Shown here in pieces: positions 54,245 to 64,000 of a stretch of DNA of 64,000 bases. The stretch is from NCBI RefSeq assembly GCF_900100315.1, contig NZ_FNFF01000001.1, positions 310,001 to 374,000 of the forward strand, in the 5' to 3' direction. Source of the stretch: Streptomyces indicus (GTDB lineage Bacteria > Actinomycetota > Actinomycetes > Streptomycetales > Streptomycetaceae). The notes beneath the pieces were generated by a model that was not told where the DNA came from, did not search any database, and was given only the letters and a program-made list of their open reading frames with translations. The number at the start of each line of letters is the position of its first letter. Position 1 is the stretch's first letter. The position numbers were made by a program, and so were the translations under genes.

Positions 54245-55666
54245 TCAGTGGTGCCAGGCGGGGGTGAGGGCCTGGAACCCGGCCCTCCGTACGAGCCGTT
54301 CGGCCCGCTCCTGGGCCTCTTCGAGGAGCGCTTCCTCGTCGACGAGGGTGCAGCGGCCGTCCTCGAACACGATCCGGCCGCCGACCACGGTCAGCTCCAC
54401 GTCACCGCCGCGCGCCGAGTAGACCAGGGCGGCCACCGCGCGGTGCAGCGGGCGCAGATGCGGCCGGTCGAGCGCCACCACCGCGAGGTCGGCGGGCGCG
54501 CCCGGCGCGAGCACGCCCGCGCCCGAGCCGGTGTACCGGCCGCCCTCGCGGGTGGCCAGCTCCAAGGCCTCCTCGCAGCGCGCCACCGCGGGATCGAGCG
54601 TGTGCTGGCGCTGCGCGAACAGGGTCTGCTTCATCACCTCGAACATGTCCTGACGGTGCCCGGCGCTCGGTCCGTCGGTGCCGAGCGCCACGACGGCACC
54701 GGCCTCGCGCAGGGCGCGCAGCGGCATTACACCGGAGGCCAGGTAGGCGTTGGAGGACGGGTTGTGCGCGACGCCCGCGGCGTGTTCGCCGACGGCCTTG
54801 ATCTCGGCGTCGTCCAGCCACACCGCGTGCGCGAGGGTGGTGCGTGCGTCGAGCAGGCCTTCACGGGCGAGCCATTCGACGGGCCGGATCCCGTACGCCT
54901 CCAGATAGCTCGCCGGATCCTTCGCGCCCTCGCTGCAGTGGGTGTGCCATTTCGTGTCGCACGTGCGCGCCAACTCCACGGCGCCGCGCACCAGTTCCTG
55001 GTCCACGTAGGCGAGGTTGAGCGGCGCCGGCCACACCTCCACCGCCGATCCGCGCGGCCTGCGGCGCATGCACTCGCGGGTGATCTCCAGTTCCTGCGCG
55101 ACGGAGTAGCGGAACAGGTCGTCGGGCAGCCCGCGCGCGGCGGCAACGGCGGTCTTGTGGCCGATCATTCCGCGGGCGACGACGCCGCGGAGGCCGGCCT
55201 GCTCGATGGCGTCCGCCACGGAGAGAACCGTTTCGGCATCGGTGGGCGCGTAGTGGTTGTCCACGACCGTGGTGATGCCGGAGCGGAGCGCCTCCACGGC
55301 GGCGAGCGTGGCGGCGACCCGGGCGTCCTCGGCGTCCACCGCGATCGAGTACGGCCACATGAACTCGCACAGCCACGGCCAGATCGGGCGGCCCTCGCCG
55401 AGGCCGCGGGCCAGGGCCTGGAAGAGGTGGCTGTGGCCGTCGACGAAGCCGGGCAGGACGGCCTTGCCGCGGCAGTCCACGGTCCGTTCGGCCCGCCAGG
55501 CGGCTTCGATCTCGGCCGCCGGGCCCACGGCGACGATGCGTCCGTCGGCCACGGCGACGGCTCCGGACGCGAAGACGTTCCGCTCGTCGTCCACGGTGAG
55601 CACCTGCCCGCCCGTCAGGAGCAGGTCGCAGGGGCGCGGGGAATGCACAGCTGATACGGAGCCCAC
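54245..55666 (-). CDS. TrzA/AtzA-type amidohydrolase (deaminase/chlorohydrolase-like)
   Basis: 473 residues, metal-dependent TIM-barrel amidohydrolase of the guanine/8-oxoguanine/ammelide deaminase group. Ligands: DGHSH, KWHTHCSE, TLAHAVWLDD and GTDGPSAG. The family typically deaminates or dehalogenates purine- or triazine-like rings, matching a nucleobase permease next door. Start GTG at 55666 after GGAGG; an ATG at 55696 would lie within operator site 2 and is rejected. First gene of the cluster; operator 28 bases upstream. Confidence 0.88.
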   Translation of the reverse strand: MGSVSAVHSPRPCDLLLTGGQVLTVDDERNVFASGAVAVADGRIVAVGPAAEIEAAWRAERTVDCRGKAVLPGFVDGHSHLFQALARGLGEGRPIWPWLCEFMWPYSIAVDAEDARVAATLAAVEALRSGITTVVDNHYAPTDAETVLSVADAIEQAGLRGVVARGMIGHKTAVAAARGLPDDLFRYSVAQELEITRECMRRRPRGSAVEVWPAPLNLAYVDQELVRGAVELARTCDTKWHTHCSEGAKDPASYLEAYGIRPVEWLAREGLLDARTTLAHAVWLDDAEIKAVGEHAAGVAHNPSSNAYLASGVMPLRALREAGAVVALGTDGPSAGHRQDMFEVMKQTLFAQRQHTLDPAVARCEEALELATREGGRYTGSGAGVLAPGAPADLAVVALDRPHLRPLHRAVAALVYSARGGDVELTVVGGRIVFEDGRCTLVDEEALLEEAQERAERLVRRAGFQALTPAWHH

Positions 55667-55693
55667 GGAGCCTCCAAGGTCTCGGCCGGACTT

Positions 55694-55714
55694 CATATTG
55701 CATGCAACATATTG
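55694..55714. promoter_or_regulatory. GntR operator site 2 (upstream of the first cluster gene)
   Basis: Palindromic core TTGCATGCAA (55698-55707) in the AT-rich stretch CATATTGCATGCAACATATT. ATTGCATGCAACAT (55697-55710) matches operator site 1 in 13 of 14 bases. It sits 28 bases before the amidohydrolase start, where the -10 region and transcription start should be, so bound repressor would block transcription. Confidence 0.75.
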
Positions 55715-55870
55715 TGGATCGCGGGAGTGTCAACCCCTCACGGGTGTAGGAGACTTACCGGATCGCGCGGCTCCGGACGGCCGCGGGGCTTCGGCGGACG
55801 CGCGCCTGCGGCGGGCCGTGAAGGAACCACGGACCGCCACAGGGACAGAGCTCGGCGCTTTGCCGCAGGG

Positions 55871-57328
55871 CTACTTCTGTCGTGCCCGCCGTTGCGCGGT
55901 CAGCCAGTAGCAGACGCCCAGGACGGCCGTGAACGCCAGGCCGACGCCCGCCGCCTGCCGCATGTCGGGCACCTCCACCGCCGTGGCGGCCACGGCGAGC
56001 ACCCCGGCCGCGGCCAGCACCGCGAGCTTGCCGCCGGCCGGCACGCTGAAGCCGGTGAACTCCCCCGGGTGGGCGGCGCGGTGGCGGCGGAAGGCGATGT
56101 ACGTCGCGAGGATCAGCAGCCACACGAGGAGTACCGCGAAGAGGGCGATGGACATCAGGATGCCGAAGAGTCCGCCCACGTCGTAGAAGGCGAGCAGCGC
56201 CGCCGCCGCGATGCCGAGCGTGGAGGCCGCGAGGGCGACGGCCGGGACGCCGCGCCGGCTGAGCCTGGCCATGGGCGCGGGGGCGAGGCCGTCGCCGCCG
56301 AGCGAGTGCAGCAGGCGGGAGGCGCCGTACAGGTGGGCGTTGGCGGCGGACATCGCGGCGATGAGCACGACCGCGTTGGTGAGGGTGGCCGCGGCGGGCA
56401 CGCCCACCTCGGTGAAGACCCGCACGAACGGGCTCGCCTCGACGCTGCCGTCGCTGTCCGCCATCTTGCGCCACGGGATCAGGGCGAGGACCAGGGTGAT
56501 GGCGAAGAGGTAGAAGAAGCTGAGCCGCCAGGCCAGTTGGCGCATCGCGGTGCGGATGGTGCGCTGCGGATCGGCCGCTTCGGCGGAGGCGATGGCCACC
56601 ACCTCGAAGCCGGCGTACGCGAACATCACCACGGCCATGGCCACCCAGATCGCGCTCGCGCCCTGCGGGACGAAGCCGCCGTCGTCGGTGAGGTGCGCGA
56701 GGCCGGTGGCCTCCGTGTCCGGCAGCCCGAAGAAGACGAGCAGGGCGGCGCAGAGGATGAAGGCGCACAGGGCCACCACCTTGACGGTGGAGAGCCAGAA
56801 CTCGGTGGTGCCGAAGGATTTCACGCTGATGACGTTGACGGCGAGGACCACCGCGGCGATCGCGAGGATGGCCGCCGACATGGGCACTTCGGGCCACCAC
56901 CAGCGGATGTACAGCGCCGAGGCCACCACTTCGGTGCCGATGACGACGACCGCGCTGAACCAGTACAGCCAGCGGCTGAGGAACCCGGCCCACGGCCCGA
57001 GGTAGCGGTGTGCCACGGTGCCGAACGAGCCCTGGACCGGGTGGGCGGCGGACATCTCGCCGAGCAGTACGGCGATGATGGCGACGAGGACCGCGCCGAT
57101 CGCGTACGAGACGATCACGGCGGGCCCGGCGATGGATATCGCGGATCCGGAACCGAGGAACAGACCGGTGCCGAGGGCGGAGCCGAGGCCGATCATCGTG
57201 GTCTGGCGGTGGGTCAGGGAGCGGACCAGGCCCTCACCGGAGGCCGGGGCGGAAGCCGGTCTGGCGCCGTCGGCTTCGGTGTCGGAGCCGGCCGGGGCGG
57301 GTGGTGCGGATTCGCTGGGTGTGGACAT
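55871..57328 (-). CDS. Amino acid permease (APC superfamily)
   Basis: 485 residues with 12 hydrophobic segments. N-terminal motif SLTHRQTTMIGLGSALGTGLFLGSGSAI is the APC amino acid:H+ symporter signature; later GTTEFWLSTVKVVALCAF and YGASRLLHSLGGDGLAP. Resembles AnsP/GabP/lysine-type transporters; the substrate is not deducible. Same strand as the catabolic cluster but separated by 205 bases and the operator, so it is likely a separate unit, ending upstream of the operator. It may serve the kynurenine/tryptophan genes to the right. Confidence 0.9.
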   Translation of the reverse strand: MSTPSESAPPAPAGSDTEADGARPASAPASGEGLVRSLTHRQTTMIGLGSALGTGLFLGSGSAISIAGPAVIVSYAIGAVLVAIIAVLLGEMSAAHPVQGSFGTVAHRYLGPWAGFLSRWLYWFSAVVVIGTEVVASALYIRWWWPEVPMSAAILAIAAVVLAVNVISVKSFGTTEFWLSTVKVVALCAFILCAALLVFFGLPDTEATGLAHLTDDGGFVPQGASAIWVAMAVVMFAYAGFEVVAIASAEAADPQRTIRTAMRQLAWRLSFFYLFAITLVLALIPWRKMADSDGSVEASPFVRVFTEVGVPAAATLTNAVVLIAAMSAANAHLYGASRLLHSLGGDGLAPAPMARLSRRGVPAVALAASTLGIAAAALLAFYDVGGLFGILMSIALFAVLLVWLLILATYIAFRRHRAAHPGEFTGFSVPAGGKLAVLAAAGVLAVAATAVEVPDMRQAAGVGLAFTAVLGVCYWLTAQRRARQK

Positions 57329-57413
57329 GGCTGTGGAGCCCTTCTGCGGAAGGTCGGGGGTGGCCGTGCGCGGGGACGGGGTGCGTGGGTGAGTCGGAAC
57401 TCGCCGAGGTGGG

Positions 57414-59189
57414 TCAGAACTCGCTGTTGCGGAACGGCTTCGCGGGCGCGTCGAGGTCCGGCTTGCCGAGGACCTTGCGCGAGGACAGCGCGTAGATGCC
57501 GTGGTTGGTCAGCGTCCAGGCGATGTTGCGGTCCCACTCCACGTAGACGCCGTGCGTCTGGTTGCCGTACGCGTACTCGGCGGTCTCGGGGCCGTACGCC
57601 TTCGGCACGAAGTACGCGGAGATCTCCGGATCCGCGGGGTCTGACACGTCGAAGAACTGCACGCCCGCGTTGTAGAAGCCGTAGCCGAGGACGCCGGGGG
57701 TGTGCTGCCCGGGGTTGGTGTAGTAACCGGTGCGCTTGGGGCCGAAGCTGCCGCGGCGCTGGCAGTAGTCGGTGATTCCCGAGGACTTCGGCGGGGTCGG
57801 GCGGGGCAGGACGCCCACGATCCGCGGGTTCTCGGGGTCCTTGGCGTCGATCTGGTAGACGTCCTTGTACGGCTCGTAGCAGTCCTCGGTGAGCGGGTAG
57901 CCGGAGTAGTAGATCATTCCGGTCTTCTCGTACTGGGAGACGTCGATGTTGTCCCCCTCGGTGCCCGATACCGAGGGCGGCAGGTCCAGGTGGCTGACGG
58001 TCTTCATGTCCGAGGGGTCGGAGACGTCGAGCACCGTGAGGCCGTAGCCGCCCATCGCGGCGAAGGCGTAACGGCCGCCCTGCTCCACGGGCTTGGGCAG
58101 GAACAGCGGCATGCGGGCGCCCATCCAGCTGGTCCGGTTCCCGCAGCGCGGGTTGGCGCGGTAGGCGGCGTCCTCGCCGGTGCGCTGGCCGGGCAGGTGC
58201 CAGGTGTCCAGGAGCTTCGGGCGGGCCGGGTCGGACATGTCCCAGGACTGGTAGCCGGCCGAGTGGAGGTTGGTGGGATACTCGGTGCCGGAGTAGGTGT
58301 CGTCGGGGGCGGCGGCGATGAACATGTACTTCTCGCCGGTCCAGTACGGCACGTCGATGGAGCCGGAGCCCTGCTGCGCGCTCGCCGGGTCGCTGGCGAG
58401 GGGGTTCTTCTGGGTGGCGTCGGTGGAGACCGTGGCGAGCAGCTTCCAGTCCTTCTTGCGCGGGCCGTCCAGGCGGTACACCTTGAAGCCCTTGAGGCCG
58501 GGCTTCTCCCTCAACTTCCGTACGCCGTCGGGGTTGTTGTACTTGTCGTGCGGCGGGTGGTCGGACAGTTCCTCGATCTGCCGCTTGCTCTCGAAGCTCT
58601 GGACCATGACGTACGCGTTCAGCTTCTTGTTCCACTGGATGGTGGAGGCGCCCCAGTAGTCGTGCGCGTCCCAGTCTCCGTTGGCGCGGGTCTCGTCGCC
58701 GTCCACGTCGTCGCGGCCGAGCTTCTCGACGACCTTGACGTTCTTGACGTCGGTGATGTCGTAGACGCGGCCCGCGGAGCGGTCGTACTGGAAGAGGTAG
58801 CGGCGGCCGTCGAAGTCGACGATGTTCTGCCAGGTGTGGAAGTAGTCGGGGGTGAACTCGCTTCCCTCGTAGGCGGCTTCGACCTTCATGTTCTTGATGT
58901 ACGAGCGGGTGTCGTACTCCGCGTTGCGCCCCGGGAAGGGGTGCTCGGACTCCTCGTCCACCGGGGTGAGGGCGGGGTGGCGGAAGGTGCCGTCCAGCTG
59001 CATGCCGTACGAGCCGGGGGCGGCGGGGCCGGGGCGGCGGTCCTCGCACACGGCGCGGACGTTCGGGTCGGCGGCCGCCACGGGGGCGGTGGCGGTGTCC
59101 GCGCCGGAGGTGCCGGGGGCGAGCAGGGTGGCCGTGGCGGCGGCCGCGACCACCGCGGCCAGAGCGGCATTCGTACGCAAGGAACGCAT
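57414..59189 (-). CDS. Secreted LVIVD-type beta-propeller protein
   Basis: 591 residues. N-terminal signal (RTNAALAAVVAAAATATLLA, cleavage near GADTATAPVAAA). Mature part shows repeating LVIVD/DVSDP units such as RVYDITDVKNVKVVEKLG, GLTVLDVSDPSDMKTVSHL and GVQFFDVSDPADPEISAYF, consistent with a beta-propeller of six or seven blades. No catalytic motif. Start ATG at 59189; ATGs at 59201 and 59231 are possible. Located downstream of kynureninase, same strand, with a 115-base gap, so probably a separate gene. Function unknown; such proteins are often extracellular. Confidence 0.8.
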   Translation of the reverse strand: MRSLRTNAALAAVVAAAATATLLAPGTSGADTATAPVAAADPNVRAVCEDRRPGPAAPGSYGMQLDGTFRHPALTPVDEESEHPFPGRNAEYDTRSYIKNMKVEAAYEGSEFTPDYFHTWQNIVDFDGRRYLFQYDRSAGRVYDITDVKNVKVVEKLGRDDVDGDETRANGDWDAHDYWGASTIQWNKKLNAYVMVQSFESKRQIEELSDHPPHDKYNNPDGVRKLREKPGLKGFKVYRLDGPRKKDWKLLATVSTDATQKNPLASDPASAQQGSGSIDVPYWTGEKYMFIAAAPDDTYSGTEYPTNLHSAGYQSWDMSDPARPKLLDTWHLPGQRTGEDAAYRANPRCGNRTSWMGARMPLFLPKPVEQGGRYAFAAMGGYGLTVLDVSDPSDMKTVSHLDLPPSVSGTEGDNIDVSQYEKTGMIYYSGYPLTEDCYEPYKDVYQIDAKDPENPRIVGVLPRPTPPKSSGITDYCQRRGSFGPKRTGYYTNPGQHTPGVLGYGFYNAGVQFFDVSDPADPEISAYFVPKAYGPETAEYAYGNQTHGVYVEWDRNIAWTLTNHGIYALSSRKVLGKPDLDAPAKPFRNSEF

Positions 59190-59304
59190 CTGACGATCCA
59201 TTCGGAAGAGGGCATGGCCGAAGGAGGCCATGGGGACAGGGCCGTACGAAGGGGGGAGCTGTGCGGTGGGGTGCGGGGTGCCGCCGACGGGCGCCGGCGT
59301 CGGG

Positions 59305-60579
59305 TCAGGTGACGGTGGGGCGCTCCTGGAACTCCGGGGCCCGGTGGGCGCCGCTCGTCACGACGGCCTGCAACTCCCGTACGGCGTGCAGGACTTCGGC
59401 GTGCGTGACGTAGAGGGCGTTGAAGCCGAAGCGGAGCAGGTCGGGGGCGCGCATGTCGCCGATCACGCCGCGGGCCGTCAGTGCGGCCACCAGAGGGTAC
59501 GCCTCGGGGTGGCGCAGGGCGACCTGGCTGCCGCGGCGCTTCGGGTCGCGCGGGGTGGCCACGGTGAAGCCGAGCCCGTCGAGGAGGGCGTCGGCGCACT
59601 CCAGGAAGAACCCGGTAAGGGACAGGCTCTTGTCCCGTACGGCCGTCATCTCCACGCCGTCGAAGGCGGTGAGCGCCGCTTCGAGGGCGAGCAGGGAGAG
59701 CAGGGGCGGGGTGCTGATGCGGGCCCGTCCGATGCCCTCGGCCGGGGTGTACGTGCCGGACATGGCGAAGGGTTCCGCGTGCCCGTGCCAGCCGGTGAGG
59801 GGGTGGTCGAAGTCCTGCTGGTGGCGACGGGCTATGTAGGCGAAGGCCGGGGCGCCCGGTCCGCCGGAGAGGTACTTGTAGCCGCAGCCGACCGCGAAGT
59901 CGGCCTGGAGCGCATCGAGTTGCACGGGCAGGGCGCCCGCCGCGTGGCACAGGTCCCAGTGCATCAGGGCGCCGGCTTCGTGGGCGGCGGTGGTGAGGGC
60001 GGCCATGTCGTGGAGCCCGCCGGTGCGGTAGTCGACCGGGGCGTAGGCGGCGACGGCGACGTTCCCGGACTCGGCCGCCAGGACCGCGGCAGCCTCCCGT
60101 GCGGGGACGCGGCGGACCTCCAGACCGAGCAGGCGGCCGACCGAGTCGGCGATGTACTGATCGGTCGGGAAATGGTCGGGGTCGGTCAGCAGCAGCCGGC
60201 GGCCGGGCCGCAGACGGGCCGCGGCCAGCAGGGTGTTGAACAACTGGACGCTGGTGGTGTCCCCCGCCACCACCTGCCCGGGAGCCGCGCCGATCAGCCG
60301 GCCGAGGGCATCGCCCGTACGGGCCGGGGCCTCCCACCAGCCGTTGCCGTTCCAGGACCGGATCAGGTCGGTGCCCCACTGGCGGTGCACAGCGTCCTCG
60401 AGGGCGGCCGGTACGGCGGCGGGCAGGGCGCCGAGGGAGTTGCCGTCGAGGTAGACGACGCCCTCGGGGAGCAGGAAGCGCTCGCGGGTGTGGGCGAGCG
60501 GGTCGGCGTTGTCCAGGGCGGCCGCGCGTGCGGTCAGGGTGTCCAAGTCCGGTGCGGCGGACGGGTGTTCGGTCAGCAT
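59305..60579 (-). CDS. kynU: Kynureninase
   Basis: 424-residue PLP enzyme hydrolysing L-kynurenine or 3-hydroxykynurenine to anthranilate or 3-hydroxyanthranilate plus L-Ala. PLP lysine K235 in [27 protein letters not shown] at the N-terminus and SWNGNGWW match the kynureninase family. Overlaps the upstream aldolase by 7 bases. In context with 3-hydroxyanthranilate dioxygenase it supplies 3-hydroxyanthranilate for ring cleavage. Kynurenine monooxygenase and tryptophan dioxygenase are not in the window. Confidence 0.95.
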   Translation of the reverse strand: MLTEHPSAAPDLDTLTARAAALDNADPLAHTRERFLLPEGVVYLDGNSLGALPAAVPAALEDAVHRQWGTDLIRSWNGNGWWEAPARTGDALGRLIGAAPGQVVAGDTTSVQLFNTLLAAARLRPGRRLLLTDPDHFPTDQYIADSVGRLLGLEVRRVPAREAAAVLAAESGNVAVAAYAPVDYRTGGLHDMAALTTAAHEAGALMHWDLCHAAGALPVQLDALQADFAVGCGYKYLSGGPGAPAFAYIARRHQQDFDHPLTGWHGHAEPFAMSGTYTPAEGIGRARISTPPLLSLLALEAALTAFDGVEMTAVRDKSLSLTGFFLECADALLDGLGFTVATPRDPKRRGSQVALRHPEAYPLVAALTARGVIGDMRAPDLLRFGFNALYVTHAEVLHAVRELQAVVTSGAHRAPEFQERPTVT

Positions 60580-61697
60580 GGGGTGTCTCCCTGACAGGAA
60601 TGGGCGGCGGATCCGGCCGCGGAACGGACGCGTTCGGCGACGGCATCCGCGAATTCAGCGGTGGGTTGGGCGTCGGATTCGGCGGCCGGCCCGGCGTCGC
60701 GGGTGAGGTCCAGTGCGATGTCCGTGAGCAGGTCCTCCTGCCCGCCGACCAGGCGCCGCCTCCCCGCCTCGACCAGCAGGTCGCGGGTGTCGAGTCCGTG
60801 GCGGGCGGCCGTGCTCTCCGCGTGCCGCAGGAAGCTGGAGTAGACACCGGCGTATCCGAGCGTGAGCGTCTCGCGGTCGACCCGTACGGGCCGGTCCTGC
60901 GTGGGCCGTACGAGCTCCTCTGCGGCGTCCATCAGCGGGAAGAGCTCGCAGCCGTGCTCCCAGCCCATGAGATCGAACACCGCGATCACGGGCTCCAGCG
61001 GTGCGTTGCCGGCGCCCGCGCCCTGGCCGGCGAGGGAGGCGTCGACGCGGCGGGCGCCGGCCTCCACCGCGACGATGCTGTTGGCCACACCGAGGCCGAG
61101 GTTGTGGTGGGCGTGGATGCCGATCTCGGTGGCCGGGTCGAGGACGTCCCGGTAGGCGCGGACCCGGTCGCGTACGCCGTCCATGGTGAGGCGGCCGCCG
61201 GAGTCGGTGACGTAGACGCAGTGGGCGCCGTAGGACTCCATCAGGCGGGCCTGGGCGGCCAGTTCGGCGGGCGGGGCCAGGTGGGACATCATCAGGAAGC
61301 CCGCCACGTCCATGTCCAGCTCGCGGGCGAGGCCGATGTGCTGGGCCGCGATGTCGGCCTCGGTGCAGTGCGTGGCGACGCGGACGGAGGTGACGCCGAG
61401 TGCGTGGGCGCGGCGCAGGTCGTCGGCGGTGCCGATGCCGGGCAGCAGGAGCGTGGTGAGCCGTGCGCGGTCGAGTACGTCGGCGGCGGCTTCGAGCCAC
61501 TCCCAGTCGGTGTGGGCGCCGGGGCCGTAGGTGACGGACGAGCCGGACAGGCCGTCGCCGTGGGCGACTTCGACCGCGTCGACGCCGGCCGCCTCCAAGG
61601 CGGCAGCGATCGCCCGGACTTGATCGACGGTGTAGCGGTGCGAGACGGCGTGCATGCCGTCGCGCAGGGTGACGTCCTGGACGTAGACCTTGGTCAT
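60573..61697 (-). CDS. 4-hydroxy-2-oxovalerate aldolase
   Basis: 374 residues, DmpG/MhpE-type aldolase splitting 4-hydroxy-2-oxovalerate to pyruvate and acetaldehyde. Metal and catalytic residues: R12, D13, H16 in [14 protein letters not shown] (195-198) in [16 protein letters not shown]. The acetaldehyde is channelled to the neighbouring acetaldehyde dehydrogenase in this family. It overlaps the dehydrogenase by four bases (ATGA) and kynU by 7. Length matches family norm of about 345, with a C-terminal extension ([15 protein letters not shown]). Confidence 0.93.
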   Translation of the reverse strand: MTKVYVQDVTLRDGMHAVSHRYTVDQVRAIAAALEAAGVDAVEVAHGDGLSGSSVTYGPGAHTDWEWLEAAADVLDRARLTTLLLPGIGTADDLRRAHALGVTSVRVATHCTEADIAAQHIGLARELDMDVAGFLMMSHLAPPAELAAQARLMESYGAHCVYVTDSGGRLTMDGVRDRVRAYRDVLDPATEIGIHAHHNLGLGVANSIVAVEAGARRVDASLAGQGAGAGNAPLEPVIAVFDLMGWEHGCELFPLMDAAEELVRPTQDRPVRVDRETLTLGYAGVYSSFLRHAESTAARHGLDTRDLLVEAGRRRLVGGQEDLLTDIALDLTRDAGPAAESDAQPTAEFADAVAERVRSAAGSAAHSCQGDTPC

Positions 61698-62637
61698 CGG
61701 ACCCGGCTCCGTTCGGCCAGGCGCTCGGCGGTGCGCAGCGCGGCGGAGGTCATGATGTCGAGGTTTCCGGCGTAGGCCGGGAGGTAGTGGGCGGCGCCCT
61801 CGACCTCCAGGTAGACGGAGACGAGCAGCCGTCCCCCGCCGCCGAGGCCGGCCAGCGGGTCGTCGGCGGCCAGGGTGCGGAACTGCGGCTCCTGCTTGAG
61901 CCGGTAGCCCGGCACGTACGCGGCGACGGCCGAAACCATCGCGTGCACGGAGGCAGTCACCTGCGCAGGGTCGCAGTCGTCGACGACGCAGTGCACGGTG
62001 TCGCGCATCAGGAGCGGGGGTTCCGCCGGGTTGAGCACGATGATCGCCTTGCCGCGGGCCGCGCCGCCGACGCGCTCCAGGGCGCGCGACGTGGTCTCGG
62101 TGAACTCGTCGATGTTGGCCCGGGTGCCGGGGCCCGCCGAGCGCGAGGCGATCGAGGCGACGATCTCCGCGTAGTGCACCGGGGCCACGGCCGAGACGGC
62201 GGCGACGATCGGCACGGTGGCCTGGCCGCCGCAGGTGACCATGTTGACGTTGCGGGCGTCGAGGTGCTCGTCGAGGTTGACGGGCGGGACGACGTACGGG
62301 CCGATGGCCGCCGGCGTGAGGTCGATCAGGGTCTTTCCGTACGGGGCGAGCGCGGCCGCGTTCTGGTGGTGGGCGGCGGCGGAGGTGGCGTCGAAGACCA
62401 GGTCGATCTCGTCGAAGCAGTCGAGGCCGATGAGCCCGGCCACCCCGTCGGCGCTGGTCTCGACGCCGAGCCTGCGGGCCCGTGCGAGCCCGTCCGAGGC
62501 GGGGTCGATGCCGATCATCGCGGCGGCGGTGACGGTCCCCGCGCCTCTGATGATCTTGATGAGGAGATCGGTGCCGATGTTGCCCGATCCGATCACGGCC
62601 GCCTTCATCGCACGGCCTGCTCCACCGACTGCTGTCT

Positions 62638-62641
<4 letters not shown>
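61694..62641 (-). CDS. Acetaldehyde dehydrogenase (acylating)
   Basis: 315 residues, DmpF/MhpF type. Rossmann GSGNIGTDL (18-26) and catalytic Cys137 in [12 protein letters not shown]. Converts acetaldehyde to acetyl-CoA with NAD and CoA and associates with the aldolase. Two starts are possible: ATG 62641 (overlapping the upstream stop in ATGA, with GGAGGCC) or ATG 62608 (MKAAVIGSG, matching most homologues' N-terminus); the two start regions are an imperfect duplication. Middle of the meta-cleavage operon. Confidence 0.93.

Positions 62642-64000
<1,359 letters not shown>

Noticed and set aside
55667..55696. ATG start of the TrzA-type amidohydrolase at 55696
   Set aside because: It overlaps operator site 2 and has no ribosome-binding site; GTG 55666 has GGAGG.

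Overview
The window is a stretch of Streptomyces (or very close relative) chromosome. GC content is very high, third codon positions are strongly GC-biased, GTG/TTG starts and 4-base ATGA/GTGA gene overlaps are common, and it carries actinomycete hallmarks: a conservon (cvnA-D), a SARP regulator, an F420-type PPOX oxidoreductase, DUF742 and roadblock proteins, and rare TTA (bldA-dependent) codons in only three genes. I found no rRNA, tRNA, IS element, CRISPR array or phage gene, and no gene-free stretch longer than 300 bases.

Positions 1-20,600 are mostly core-type genes: an L,D-transpeptidase, a heterodimeric ABC exporter with complementary degenerate ATP sites, a DUF457 membrane protein, a DUF3516 Ski2-like helicase, a TesB thioesterase, a TPR protein, a DUF6397 protein, a stand-alone roadblock protein, a PPOX oxidoreductase, the conservon with an MHYT membrane sensor just upstream, a methyltransferase, two uncharacterised proteins, a 60-residue membrane protein and a fatty acid desaturase. 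Positions 20,700-26,640 hold a SNF2 helicase translationally coupled to a SWIM zinc-finger protein, a methyltransferase broken by a one-base frameshift, and a Pro/Gly-rich membrane protein.

Positions 26,780-30,870 are the xylose utilisation locus: xylA divergent from xylB and a ROK repressor, with a candidate operator between them. Then come a lipoprotein (TTA codon), a Tat-type amidase, a GAF-domain regulator followed by its likely target aldehyde dehydrogenase, two small secreted proteins divergent from a large SARP-NB-ARC-TPR regulator, a second NB-ARC regulator (TTA codon), a ThiF/E1-like adenylyltransferase overlapping a GNAT acetyltransferase, and another lipoprotein.

Positions 45,579-55,666 form an unusual one-directional catabolic cluster on the minus strand: TrzA-type amidohydrolase, NCS2 nucleobase-type permease, FCD-type GntR regulator, lone molybdenum hydroxylase large subunit (TTA codon), ACMSD-type amidohydrolase, arylmalonate decarboxylase-like protein, UbiD decarboxylase and its UbiX prenyl-FMN partner. 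Two near-identical palindromic sites (52,511-52,528 and 55,694-55,714), one before gntR and one before the first gene, suggest a local GntR regulon. The gene mix points to uptake and breakdown of an N-heteroaromatic carboxylate; the substrate is unknown. This is the best candidate here for an undescribed system.

An amino-acid permease and a secreted LVIVD/propeller-type protein separate this from a tightly overlapped kynurenine meta-cleavage operon at the right edge (3-hydroxyanthranilate dioxygenase, ACMS decarboxylase, acylating acetaldehyde dehydrogenase, 4-hydroxy-2-oxovalerate aldolase, kynureninase), which takes tryptophan-derived kynurenine toward pyruvate and acetyl-CoA. Short tandem repeats of 12-38 bp recur across the window, both inside genes and between them.
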